Positions 1-11,781 of a DNA stretch of 64,000 nt are shown piece by piece (position 1 is the first letter of the stretch; the number at the start of each line of letters is the position of its first letter). The stretch is taken from positions 6,076,001 to 6,140,000 of the forward strand of contig WHVY01000003.1 of the NCBI GenBank assembly GCA_022266195.1. Reading direction: 5' to 3'. Made by a program: the position numbers and the translations under genes. Under the pieces are notes generated by a model that had not been told where the DNA came from, did no database searches, and saw only the letters and a list, made by a program, of their open reading frames with translations. Origin of the DNA: Tetranychus cinnabarinus. Its lineage: Eukaryota > Arthropoda > Arachnida > Trombidiformes > Tetranychidae.

Positions 1-108
1 GGAAAAACAAGTGTCTTTAACATGCATCTTCAACCCGGTCAACATATGTCAATTAGCATCGATAAACAATTAAGACAAAATTATTAACAATAGTCTTCCT
101 GTTAAACA

Positions 109-198
109 GGTAAAGGCCCAAAATAGCCAAGTTCAAAATAGCCAGGTTCAATACAGCCAAGTTCAATACAGCCAAGCTCAAGACAGCCAAATCAGCTG
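109..198 (+). repeat. Left terminal inverted repeat of the MULE
   Basis: Starts GGTAAAGGCCCAAAATAGCC and continues as five 15-bp units at about 120-134, 135-149, 150-164, 165-179 and 180-193, ending near AATCAGCTG. The order of unit variants (AAAATAGCC type, then AATACAGCC type, then a GCTC variant) is mirrored at the other end. Confidence 0.9.
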
Positions 199-417
199 TT
201 TGATACAATCAATTGAGCATGCGTAAACTTTTTTGTCAATAGATGGCGTAGTGAAAAAAGACGTTTGATTGATTAATTCACATAGGGCTAATGTTAAAAC
301 ATATGAATATTTACGAGAAATCAAATGAAATTTATTTATTTAATAGCAAGGCGCATAGCTTACATAGAACAATTAGTTACAAAAGATCAATGCTTTTGAC
401 TGCGCATATTGCGTGTT

Positions 418-1815
418 TCAACTGTGTGGGTTTGCAAGTCTAGTATAATATTTAACCTTATCAATAAAATTTAAAGCACTAGAAAGGCCATCATCATAGT
501 CTTGTGTTAAATGCATTATACGCGAATTGATTTCTTTGTATTTTTTAGTTCCTCTGTCAGGTCTAGCTCCGAATGCTGCTTGCATGAGGTCCACTTCATT
601 GTAATTTTGTTTCTTAACCAATGTTTCTATGAAGATCCATAGATTTGCATGATGTCGACCCACTGCACGATTAAACCCAGCATGCCATCCCTCAACATGG
701 TTGTTAGTCCTAGGATCACTATCACGAAAGTGGTTCCAAATTTGCAAAGGGAATCTGGAATCATTGCATAAATAAGTGGTCTCGAAATACTCTAGGAATT
801 GAACCATATCATCATCTGTTGGAGCGCCGTCCATTATTTGCTCATAGCATGATCTTATGTCCTCAATTTTAAGAAACGGCAGAGCTGAAAGTCTTTTTAC
901 AGTGTCCTGAACTCCATCCGTTCCTTCAATGTATCGCCTAGCCAATCTATGGTGACCAACATTGCGCCATAAACTTTGGCTAAAGTGAAACAAACAGCAT
1001 TTTAATTCACATAGGGGAAAGGTATTCTGTATTGCTTTGATTGCTGCCATCTCAAAGTCCAACGTGAATTTAAGTGGACACCATTGCAAATTAGCTTCCA
1101 TACATAGATCTTGCACGATGCGAAACAGTTTGACACATGTTGCAGTCGTAGAGTCCGGTAGAAGGGCAAACACCGTTGGAACCATTATGCCATTCTTGAA
1201 TACATGCAATGTGTACAATGATTTGAATAAAAATGGTACACTTTTGAAAGTTCCATCTGCATACACATGTTCCGCTTCACACAGGTAACGAAGGAATTCA
1301 TCAGTAGCGAAAACCAATATTCCATCGTCAAGTTTGCGATAAAATTGTCCATTTGAACTTGATTGCAAATTACTAGGTATTGCAATTTCATCGATTGTCT
1401 TTGGTAGTGGAGGAAATTTCGATCCTCGAGCACGGGCAATGGTATTTTTCAGCTGAGGAAAAGTTTTCAATGATGCAGTTACTTCTTCTGCTGGACGCTC
1501 AATGGCTGCAAAAGTATTGGTAGTTGCAGCATGATAAGTGTCCCTAATATTGCAATAACTAGAAGAAGAAGCAATTGATTTTGCACAAACTCTTTGCTTC
1601 CTCTGTATAATATTTTCACTATCTGGTTCATGGCAATGTGTCGATTGCGAAACGATCGAGCCGTCCAAAAGGGTTATTTTACCTGAACAATTGCTCGAAA
1701 CACACCGCCAATAGCTTCTCTCACCAGCGGTGTGTTTTTTACGATGCACATAATTATTATACACTAAAAGGTCAGCGCCTTTGTTAGATTTAATAAATGA
1801 AAAATTTGATTCCAT
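418..1815 (-). CDS. MULE transposase with FLYWCH zinc finger
   Basis: Uninterrupted 465-aa protein, ATG at 1815 and TGA at 418-420, no intron. Residues about 5-62 form a FLYWCH-type zinc finger (C38, C43, H60, H62, with a YW pair at 35-36), the usual DNA-binding module of animal MULE transposases. The catalytic part follows: the DDE triad is read as D187 (in YADGTF), D253 (in TLDFEMAA) and E375 (in NNHVEGWH), with the family-typical C274-LFHF-SQSLWR segment between D2 and E. It would bind the element ends and cut and paste the element. It sits alone between the inverted repeats. No frameshift or premature stop is visible. Confidence 0.93.
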   Translation of the reverse strand: MESNFSFIKSNKGADLLVYNNYVHRKKHTAGERSYWRCVSSNCSGKITLLDGSIVSQSTHCHEPDSENIIQRKQRVCAKSIASSSSYCNIRDTYHAATTNTFAAIERPAEEVTASLKTFPQLKNTIARARGSKFPPLPKTIDEIAIPSNLQSSSNGQFYRKLDDGILVFATDEFLRYLCEAEHVYADGTFKSVPFLFKSLYTLHVFKNGIMVPTVFALLPDSTTATCVKLFRIVQDLCMEANLQWCPLKFTLDFEMAAIKAIQNTFPLCELKCCLFHFSQSLWRNVGHHRLARRYIEGTDGVQDTVKRLSALPFLKIEDIRSCYEQIMDGAPTDDDMVQFLEYFETTYLCNDSRFPLQIWNHFRDSDPRTNNHVEGWHAGFNRAVGRHHANLWIFIETLVKKQNYNEVDLMQAAFGARPDRGTKKYKEINSRIMHLTQDYDDGLSSALNFIDKVKYYTRLANPHS

Positions 1816-1975
1816 TGATGAGGATGAAGATGAAAAGTTGACAAAAAAAGAAGCAAAAATGACAAAAGTAAAAAACTAAACTGAAAATTTGACCAAAATT
1901 TGTTTGTTTAAATATGCATTTCATTTTACCCTGAGTTAATCAGTTTATAAATTAAGAACTTTATTTTGACTTAAT

Positions 1976-2067
1976 CAGCTTTCATTTGGCTGTATTGAGC
2001 TTGGCTGTATTGAACTTGGCTGTATTGAACTTGGCTGTTTTGAACTTGGCTGTTTTGAACCCAAACC
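1976..2067 (-). repeat. Right terminal inverted repeat of the MULE
   Basis: Read on the minus strand it starts GGTTTGGGTTCAAAACAGCC and runs through two AAAACAGCCAAGTTC units, then AATACAGCCAAGTTC-type units, including the same GCTC variant as the fourth unit of the left end, and ends near AAAGCTG. Confidence 0.9.
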
Positions 2068-2075
2068 GTTAAACA

Positions 2076-5000
2076 CATTGCATGGATTAACTAAAAGCCT
2101 CGGAATAGCATAAATTGGATTAAACTATTTTCGTGAAAACATGTGTCCTCAATGCCAGCCAGTCACTGAAAAGTTGTTCAAATTTTTCATCAACTTTTCA
2201 GTGCTTTTCAATAACATCATCGGTCGACTTTTCTTCATCGCAATGAAACCACATAAAATGATGGATCAAGATTGATTTTTCCCGTTTTTAGCCATTTTCA
2301 AGAGCATATTCAATTTCATTAAGAGTATTCCATTTGAAGAAGTCCAAAGAAAAAAAGAAATTCACATTCCATGGAAAATCCTTTAAATATCAGCTTTTCA
2401 AGATTTACCTTTACCTTGAATCTCTTGGCTTTAACTGAATCTACCGCAAAAACTGTTAATACCTTAAGCATCTTACAAGTCTATACTAACGAAGATTTGC
2501 ACCTTTTTTCAGCCTCTTTTTTTAATCCTTGATTGACAACGATTTGCTCATTAACCAACCAGATAACTTTCAACTTGAACTTGAACTGAACCTTTCAGCA
2601 TTTCAATGGCTTGCGTAAATAAAACTTTTGTCACTTGAATTCATTAAACCATTGATAGGCAAGAAAATTAAACTTTTGCTCATTTGCTTAACCTTTCATT
2701 TGTGTTTGCAATTGCAATCAACAGCAAAAGCAAAGGTGATTCACGAACCATGTAAACCTTGAAATTGATTACAATCCATTTCAACATTTTTACCTTTTCC
2801 TACCTGACGAAGGATTAAGAATAGAGATTAACTGATGCCCTTACAACCTGACAGAACAAAATTTTGCATCACATTTTTCTTCTAATCCGAGTAAGCTTGA
2901 TCAATGAGCTTTAATTTGTGAATGTGTTAAAACATTAACTTGCTGTTAATAACATTGTGATGTTCATTTAATAACTAAACAGTAAAACTTGATGCAACTT
3001 TAATTCAGACGAAAATGGAAAGAAATGAAATCGTAAAAAAAGGTAAAGAAGAAGAAGAAAAAATAATCAAAATTAATTTAACTTTTCACGAGACACAAGA
3101 AGGTGGGAAACTGGGAACGACATGAAAAAAGAAGGCAAAGAAACTCGAAAAAATAATCATTTATATGTTGCTATTATAAAAGGTTGTTCAGCAAAAGGTT
3201 TACTCTAATCAAGATTGATAACAGTTTGACAATTCACTTTAACAGTGAGAACATGGAAAAATGTTGAAATGCTGAGAATTTGTTTTCCACCCAAAAAAAT
3301 GTACCTTCAAATAACATGACCTTTTACATGAATGATGAAGAGGTTCGTCTGTCCATAAAGTACCCAAGAAAAAGATTAGCTTGTTAAATGTATTACAATG
3401 GTACAATGTCACTGTTAATAATGGTTGAAACACATAATGCTTTATAATGAAAAATAAAAAGCAAAACATGATTTGGTTCCTTTGAGAATCAAAAGTTATT
3501 TACCTTTTCTTTTTCTCGCCATTTTCCTCCTCATAATATACATAGACACACACACACATACCTAACACACACTTTCATCTTTACCCTCTTGCCAGTACTG
3601 GTCATGATTACGTTAGATTAAACCAAATCCAAACCATAATTAGGTTGATGTATTTACACTCACACAATGAAAGGTTTTGTTATTGCTAAATGTTAATCTG
3701 TATTGCCATTCATTTTTCCCTTGTAAACACTTTTCCCTTTTCCCATTGAAAACCTTCAATGTTACCCAAAAGGCAATCAACTTTTAATGCTGTAGGTGCA
3801 GGTTAAGACCCTTACAGTTGAACCTAGTCGCTTGCCTAACAGAGGGACAATGGAAAGGCTAATAGAGCCAACAAAGAGAGTGATATAAACACGGATAAAG
3901 TTGATGATGTAAAGTATAAAAACTGTACAACATTCAAGTTCGTCATGCTAAACTAATATTAACCCTGAACAAATAAAATGCTCTTCAACCAAATAACTTT
4001 CAGATATTACTTCATTCTCTCTCTTATCCTCATCATCATTTTGATCCTCATCTTTTACTGTACCATTTAACCCTCTGCGAGCAAAAAAAAGAGGTTCCTA
4101 AAATGATGTGATCTTACGCTTCAAGAGTTTAACCTTCAATACTTATTTGTCTTTTTGTGCGTTTCCTTGTTACTTTTTACTTTTCTTCATCATTTTCATC
4201 TTCTTCTTCCTCATCATTTAAGTCTATTCAAGCTCAATCAATGTGGACTCTCTCTCTATTAATATTATCATAAACATTTTCTGCTGACCCAATACAGCAC
4301 AAAAACCCTCCGGAGGTCTTGGACTTTCTTTTTCCCTTCTCTTCTGATTCCTATTTACTTCATCATCAATGGAGCAGAACAAGGAAAGCGACTCAAATGA
4401 AACAAATTAAGGTTAATCAGAAGGTTTAACCTATTATTTGATTGCAAATCATTTTTGGGTGCAAAAAAAAGAGGAAGAAGACCAAAGGAGAAAAATCGAA
4501 ATTTTACTTTTCCTTTTCATTCTTCTTATTGTTGCCTGTCTTTTGCCACTTCAGCATTTCACCAATTCCATTATAACAATCATTATCATTACATTTTCAT
4601 TAAAAACCAATATTCTTTGTACAAAAAGCTCATTTGCAATACTTCTGTTAACTTAACCATCAATAATGAAAAAGTAAATCACAAAATTTTCAAATGCAAT
4701 ATCATTCCAGCAAAGTTGCTCATTTAATATCAAAATTCATTTTCACTCTTTTCTTCTTCTCCATTCTTTCGCCGGTAAATTATGGTAAACAATAAAGGCA
4801 AAGGTAAAGGTAAAGCCTTAAATGAAAGTTTCTTTGATAATTTATTCTTCAACATGTTTAGTAATATTAAAAAGAACGGCGAGAACAAAAAAATTATGAG
4901 TTTAAATGTTGTTATTATTACACTTGGAATGTAATTTACTTTAACTTCAACCAGCCATACGATGGTAAATCAATGAGATGAATTAGGATGAACATGATCG

Positions 5001-8000
5001 CGAGGAGAAAAGAAGAGGAAGAGAAAGGGTTTCACCTTTAAACTGTTGTTTCCATGTAGACATGGATTCTTGGTTAACTCGATGAAAGATTAAATAAAAA
5101 TTGCTGTTGATTGCATTTTCAGACTCTTCATCTTATTCATCTCTTGATGATTACAAAATTTCAATTCTTCTTCTTCTTCCTCTTCTTGGCTCATTACATC
5201 GAAACTTTTCATTTCTATTTGCAACTTGAACTTTTTCCCTTTTTGTGTCTTGTAAGCGTTATTTTTACATATCAAGACTTTAGTTGAATGCAATTGACTG
5301 ATGAAACTTGTTAAAATGTTATAATCAACCAAATATTGAATCAAACAATTTCATGAATCAAAGAGTGAAACAAAAAGGCTGTAAAAATGCATGCAACAGC
5401 AAATATTGAAATTTCTTGTTTTCTCCTCTTCTTCTTGTTCAATATTTTACCATTTTTAATATGCAATGTTTTGCTGTTCAATTGTTACTTTCAAATGAAA
5501 GATAAACAAAGGGAAATGACAAAAAGAAATGATGAAATGAAACAAAAAATGAGCGAAAAGGTTGACATTGAATGATAAGTATTATGGGATAGGAAATCCC
5601 TGTTAGAATGAATAACTTTGCATCAAATCTCTTTTTTTTTCATCTTTACTTTTTTGCATCATTTTTCGCTTCAACTTTTTTCTTGCTTCCATTGGTTTAC
5701 ACTTACAATGATGAATAAGTTTTGTTTTTCTGCTTGATATTGTTATTTTTGTTTGCTACTTGTATTGGGTTTAGAAAGTCATTGGGAAGGGAAAGTGGCG
5801 AAGTTTAAAGTTGACAAAATGAAAGAGTATTGACAAGTTTGGAAATGAGAAGAGAGACAAAGAGAAATGAATGAAATATTGAAATTCTCATTGGATAATG
5901 CAGAGTCGAACAGGGAACACCAAAATTTCATTTCGAAATATTCATCATCTTATTTTCATGTTTCCCATCGTTTGCATAGTCATTTAGCTTGCAATGGTTA
6001 GATGCTGAGATTGGCAGATTTGCACTGAAACAAAAATGTAATAAAATGTCTCAAAAATTGATTCACGATGAAAGTTACACTCCAAGAAAGTTAACCAAAA
6101 ATGATTATGCTAATGATTGCGACTTGCAGTCAAACTGTGCAACTTTAAAAGTTATATTAGCTTCACTTGAATGTACCAAAATAACTCTTTAATTACTCGC
6201 ACTCTGAGTTATTGAAACCCAGAAAGCCGAAAACTCTTCACTGCAATGTTAATAGTGATTTAGAATGAAGAGAAAAATGAAAACAAATTTGCACAGTTCT
6301 GATTCTAGTTCTAAATTCTAGAGTTTAGATCTGCAAAAATGCTCTTTTCCATCTTCGATTGTTCCTTTTCAGGAGGCAAACAGAAATTGAGATTTGCATT
6401 TGGACTAATAAGCAATACAAAGCAAAACGAATTCAAATCAAATGATTAAATATCGAGGTTTCAACACAATCGAATTCGCTCATTTCACTAAAGTCTTGAT
6501 GTTATTTAGCTCAGCAATGAGAACTATCGCAAGACTTGAATATCAGTTTAGAACTGCGAAACCCTTGTGCTTCGATAAATTACCGAATATGAACCAATAA
6601 AGGTTTTTAAGAAGTGAAAAATGCTTTTGCTTCTTTACTTTTCCGAGTTTTTGTTGCGTTTGTTTCAAATCGCTTCATTTAATTTTTGGCTTTTGACTAT
6701 CACAGGATGCTCTTCATTATTTTATTTTGCTCTTGTTAATCATTCTCCAATCAAATGCTGGAAATTTCAAATCTGAGATTTGGCTCCACACTTTTCTTCT
6801 GAGCAATTTTTACAAGTTTGGTGAATAAATGAAATTTAAAGTCACCTTTAACTCTAACAGGGTGTAACTTTGGTTGAAACAAAAGAGACATTAGTCAAGG
6901 TAAATTTCACGATCTATTATTGTTATATCATTTTGATTAGAAGCGGCACTAAAGTGGAAAATGTGGATCAAAATGAGAAAAGTGTATTAATCTTAATAAA
7001 TTACACATTGTTTGTATGTTAATCATGATCGTGAGTTTACCCACAAATGAATAATACAATTAAGTCCAATCATGTGATTAAAAACAATTTAAACGCTAAT
7101 AATTGCTTCTTATTCTGAAGCCTTTAAAGGTTGGAAACGAGAAAAAAAAATTTTAAACTTGAGCTAAATCACAAAAAAGGTTCAGAAAACCTTTTCTGTT
7201 AAACAAACTTGTAATATTCAGTGAACGATAAATTTCAATGACAGAAAAAAAAGTTTCCAGTCGAACATCATTTCAACTGATTTTTCCAATGAAAATATTC
7301 ATAACTGGCTTGAAGCAACAACATTTAATGATAATGTTAATGAACAGAAGAAAATCAATGAAAAAATGAATATAAAACATTTCATGAAGAAAAATTACTT
7401 GACCGAAAAACTGAGCCAATGATGAAAATGGTCAAATTATCCAAACTTTTGATTATTCAATAAAACAAAAATTCTTCAGGGAAAAGCTCTGAATAATGAA
7501 GAAAAATGTAGACGAAAAATTGCGACAAACTTCAGAACAATATCCAAAAACAGAAAGAAAAAATTCCTTCTTTTGCCAATTTCATTGTACTCGAGTTATC
7601 ACAGTTTCCCTCAAGTTGTAAAACTGATGAAACTATGAATTTAGAGTCGAGATTTAATCTGGAGACAATCATGATGGCAATTAAGTTGATTATCTGCATT
7701 TGCATGAAAAGTGTCATCAACACCGAGATTGGAATCTGGCCTTTTATTTGACTAGATAATGATCAAAGATAACAATGTTTTGTAACTTTTTATTATCATT
7801 TTAATTTTGTGCTTCCTTTATAATAAAATGATATCAACTGGAAATCTTATTGTTGAGGTTTGCCTCCAAGTTTAACTTGTTAATGATAGTCTCTCCTAAC
7901 AAGTTAACTCTTTACTTGGTCTGTTTATCATCGTCATTATCATTATTTGCTATTTGCTATTGTAATACATAATAATATCATTTGCAACTGAACAGTCTTG

Positions 8001-11000
8001 ATGAACACGCAACACTGTTTGCAAAGTCAACTCACGCTCATTCGGCGTCAATTCAGTTTCACCATTTTCAGCCTCTTTTCATCATTCCTTTCATCGTAAT
8101 CATCTTTCAACTCTTTTGTTTTCCTCTCATTTCAACCATCTTCATATTTACCTTCCTCATCATTCAGTATCATTGTCAACTTGAACTGAACAAATGTTTC
8201 ACAAACAAGTCAAGGTTAACATCATTTTTTTTCTGTATAAAAAAAGGCATTATTATCATGACAATCAAAGTCATTGACATGAGTTCAGAGAGAAAAAAAA
8301 GGTTTAAATCAGTTTGATTGAAGCAACGAAAAAGAGTTGATTGAGATGCTGGAATATGATTCTGAATGAGATTACAAGAATTTTGTTGTTGCATTTGAAT
8401 ATTTTTCTGGGTTAACATATTGCTCTTGTTTTACTCGCTTCTTGTGAACCTTTTTTTTCATGATGATTATGATTATGTTGATGATGATGAGAAAAAGGAA
8501 GACAGTTTTTTTCATCCTCTTTTTGCAGTTAATTTAAGAAGTAAAAAGGTTCGTGAAAAAGTCAACCAAGTAAATGATTCTCTATGTTGATTGTGTACAC
8601 CTTAATAATCATCATCATTATCATCAATGAGTTGACCCTCTAATAGAGTCTCGCTTGAAATGATTTGAAGGAAGAGAGTGTATGAAATGTGAAAGACAAC
8701 AGTAATGAAAGAGAAGAAAAGATCGTTTTTTTCATATTCTTTTACTTTTGTGTGTATTTGTGTTTTTTTTGTGTGTTCATTCATTCAACAATGGACATAG
8801 ACAATGAACATCATTTGCTGTTAGGTTGATACTAATGACTAGTATCAGTAAACATTTAACAGGTAAACAGAAGGTAAAATGAAACCAAGGAAATGATTAA
8901 AGAAAAGTAAAAGTTTCTCATTATTAAAGATGAAAGAGAATTTCGTTTTTCGCTTTCACAGTAAATCCCTTTGAACCATCATGATGATAAAGAAAATGAA
9001 AGAAAGTAAAAGTCAATCATAGTTGAATAATTGATTGGACTTGTGAGTCTCTTGTACCCATTGAAGCACATAAAGTTGATGCAGCTTGATTAACCTCTTT
9101 GGGTTGCAACCAGACAACATGTTGGCCGAAGAAGGGAAAAGGCAAAAGTTGAAAAACATAAGGGAAACTGATGATAAGCACAAAGACAAATCGATCATCC
9201 AATCATTTGGTATTGAAGGCTCATGCAGGTAGGACCCACAGGTAGTTTTAGGTGGTGGACAGTAACAGTAACACGCTATTCACTCAAAAGGTGAACCAGA
9301 AGGAGGATGAAGAGGAAGATAAGTCAGCATCACCAAAGCTGAGTAAATAATCTGTGAACATCAATCATTTGTTCAAACGAGTCCAATGTATGTGTGTGTG
9401 TGTGAGGTAAGATCATTGTGATGCCCGTTGGTTTCAACCTTCAAGGTGTGCGGGTTTCACTTGACTTCACAGGTTACATTCAAGGTGAGTGTAGCAGGAT
9501 CTGCTAATGAAACGAAACAAAAAATGCGAAACTAAATTTTTTTCTCTTTTTTCCATTCTACGAAAACAATATCATCAACAAGCTTCATTGTCTTCATGAA
9601 CATCATTTTCATCTGAAACTTTTAGTTCCTTCAGTTTTACAGAATTGATTAATTGTTTTTGCCTGTTCAATCAATTTATTGCTAATATTTTCGTTTCCAT
9701 TGATTACATGAAACTTGCAATTCATTATCATGAACATGGCTTCAAGATTAGATGCTTGCTCTGTTTAAATCACTATTGATTAGAAATTTTATTTGTTAGA
9801 TGATCATGGTAATCATGATGATCATTCTGGTCATGGTAATGATATAAAGATGAGTTTATGTCAAGTTTCACTGGGAAACCAAAATATTGGTCAATATTAA
9901 TATCGTAATGTAGATAACATGATATATTAATAATTGTGATATTCCGAGTTCTCATCAGTTTCATTATCATGCAAAGAAAGTTATTTGCCTTTATCATTGA
10001 AACAAACATTTCATTAATGCGATAACATTTGGTGAAGAAGAAGCAATTTTTTTCTCTTCTTTTTCTTCTTAACAACATTTTGCTTTATCCTGAAACTAGC
10101 CTTTAATGCGACTCGACTCTGAATCTAAATAAAGAAAATGTTGAATCATGATAATCTGATAAATTAAATTATTGATTGTCAGATAAATCATTTCAAAAAG
10201 TGATAAATATTTTATCCGAAAAAATTTGTTTCAGTTTTTTTTCTTCTTCTCCCATCTCATTATTAATATTTAGTTTTGACAGTTTGACAAAATAAAGTAA
10301 AGCCAAAGAGGATACAAACATTTTGATTTCATGATATTTATTTTCTTCCCTTCTGAACTTGGATAAATATGAGAATGATGACGGATAAAGTAAACAATAT
10401 AACTTTACTTTTTATCAAGCAAATGCATTACATTACCATTATCTGAATAATATTCTTGTTTACTCAGCTTGTCGGTCACTTAGTGGTCACTTAAATTCCC
10501 AACTTCTTAACTGATATACTGGTCAACCACTGGTAAAAGATGTAAAATGGTAAACTAGACAAAACCGTTTTTCTAGTCAAAATTTTCTCCTCAATCAACA
10601 GAACTTTTGCAGCGGAAAAAAAGCTACATCATCGAGTCAAGGAACCGTTTCAACTGTTCAACATGATGTGATCATTTCCATCATTAGGATCTTCCATTGG
10701 TTAACTGCTTCAAACTCAGCGTAGAACTATCGAAATCTGAAAATCGCTGTAAGTCGCAATAATTTAAGAAAAGACTTTTTTCGCTGACAAAAGAGAAATC
10801 AAAAATCAAACGCTCTTGTCTAAGGCCAGAACTTGACATTTTTAGATAAAAAATCAACTTATTTCTGGACAAAATTTTCTTGAAAAGTGAACGTTTATTT
10901 CAACGGTTAAATGGTGTCTCAAGCCTAGTTTGATTGTCTCATTTTATGTATAAAAACTGTTGGTACAAAACTTTACCAGTTGTACTTTACCTTGACTAAA

Positions 11001-11519
11001 GGTCAACATTTTCGGGTTATTTTTCAGCAATGTTTAAACAAATTGTTGAAACTTGAATCATCAGCAGATAACTTTGATGATTGAGTTTGATTGAGTTTCA
11101 ATAAACATTCGTTTGACATGAGCCAAAGTTGAACCACCTGAACTGGCTAGTTGAAGGTTCGTTTCGAGGAAAAAGATTGATAAGATTGGAAACTTTATTG
11201 AAAAGGTTATCACTTGAAGGGACTAGAAGGGCTCAAGAGTTTGGACTTGACCAAGCTTGTGAGATTAAATCATGTTTACAATTTTATCGCGTCTTCAACA
11301 TTTCCATTCAAATTGTAATGACAAGATGCTGTAAATGTACTAATTGTGCAAAAATTAAGCGAGAAAAGTGTTGATTTGGGCTCATTGAATCCTGATTTAA
11401 TTGAAGTTGTATTTTTGTCTTTAATATTTGCAAATGTCTAAATATCAAGATTAGATTGATATTAATCGGCTGTAAAAAGCAAGTCAAAATCAAACTGGCA
11501 GGAAAAGATAATAGATTGA
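2076..11519. other. Non-coding AT-rich stretch, no supported gene
   Basis: About 9.4 kb rich in poly-T/poly-A runs, GAA/CTT and ATG/CAT-rich simple sequence, and a short (GT)n run near 9392. Open frames here are short, often lack an ATG, and have low-complexity translations. One dispersed-repeat copy (R1) lies at 4711-5774. It could be intergenic or an untranslated upstream part of the latrophilin gene; the sequence does not decide. Confidence 0.6.
4711..5774 (+). repeat. Dispersed repeat R1, longest copy
   Basis: This segment recurs in the same orientation at 20420-21286, beginning at CAAAGTTGCTCATTTAATAT and ending at TGTATTGGGTTTA; the second copy lacks about 180 bp (near 5500-5685). A third partial copy matching about 5229-5318 lies at 21789-21879. 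No coding capacity or terminal inverted repeats were found, so it looks like a segmental duplication rather than a defined transposon. Confidence 0.85.
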
Positions 11520-11781
11520 AGGTGTTTCCGATGAAAAATTTATTGAGATTGAATCCGATTCAATGTCAATAAATTGTGACGTTTTGTGACGTCACAATGG
11601 ATTTTTCCGGTGAAATGTTAATTGGATTTACTTCCGGTAACTTTTTTTGACCTGTGAATGTTTTTTTCAGCCGTTAGATCATTTTTAGAACAAATTAAGT
11701 CCAAAAATGTCGATGTAAATTGATCTGAATCGACTTTTTTGGATCTAGATAACTCGATCCATTTTTCATCGGAAACACCCT
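11520..11781. mobile_element. Small inverted-repeat (MITE-like) element
   Basis: About 260 bp with terminal inverted repeats: GGTGTTTCCGATGAAAAAT at the left and its reverse complement ATTTTTCATCGGAAACACC at the right, the right end carrying one extra G (AGGGTGTTT read outward). TGA occurs just outside both ends and may be a 3-bp target duplication. The interior has no open frame but carries the perfect 14-bp palindrome TTGTGACGTCACAA (11584-11597). A non-autonomous DNA transposon is the simplest reading; the superfamily is unknown. Confidence 0.75.

Larger units (their letters stand above)
109..2067 (-). mobile_element. Complete MULE (Mutator-like) DNA transposon
   Basis: A 1959-bp element bounded by long terminal inverted repeats and flanked on both sides by the 8-bp direct repeat GTTAAACA (101-108 and 2068-2075), the expected target duplication for Mutator-like elements. 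The outermost 20 bases of the two ends match at about 14 of 20 positions. Inside them each end carries five roughly 15-bp units of the type CAGCCAAGTTCAATA in mirrored order. One intact transposase gene lies between the ends on the minus strand. Everything needed for an autonomous copy appears present, so it may be recently active. Boundaries are seen directly; activity is inferred. Confidence 0.92.

Noticed and set aside
7982..8317. 111-codon open frame
   Set aside because: Low-complexity Phe/Ile/His-rich translation typical of AT-rich non-coding sequence; no ATG at the proposed start.
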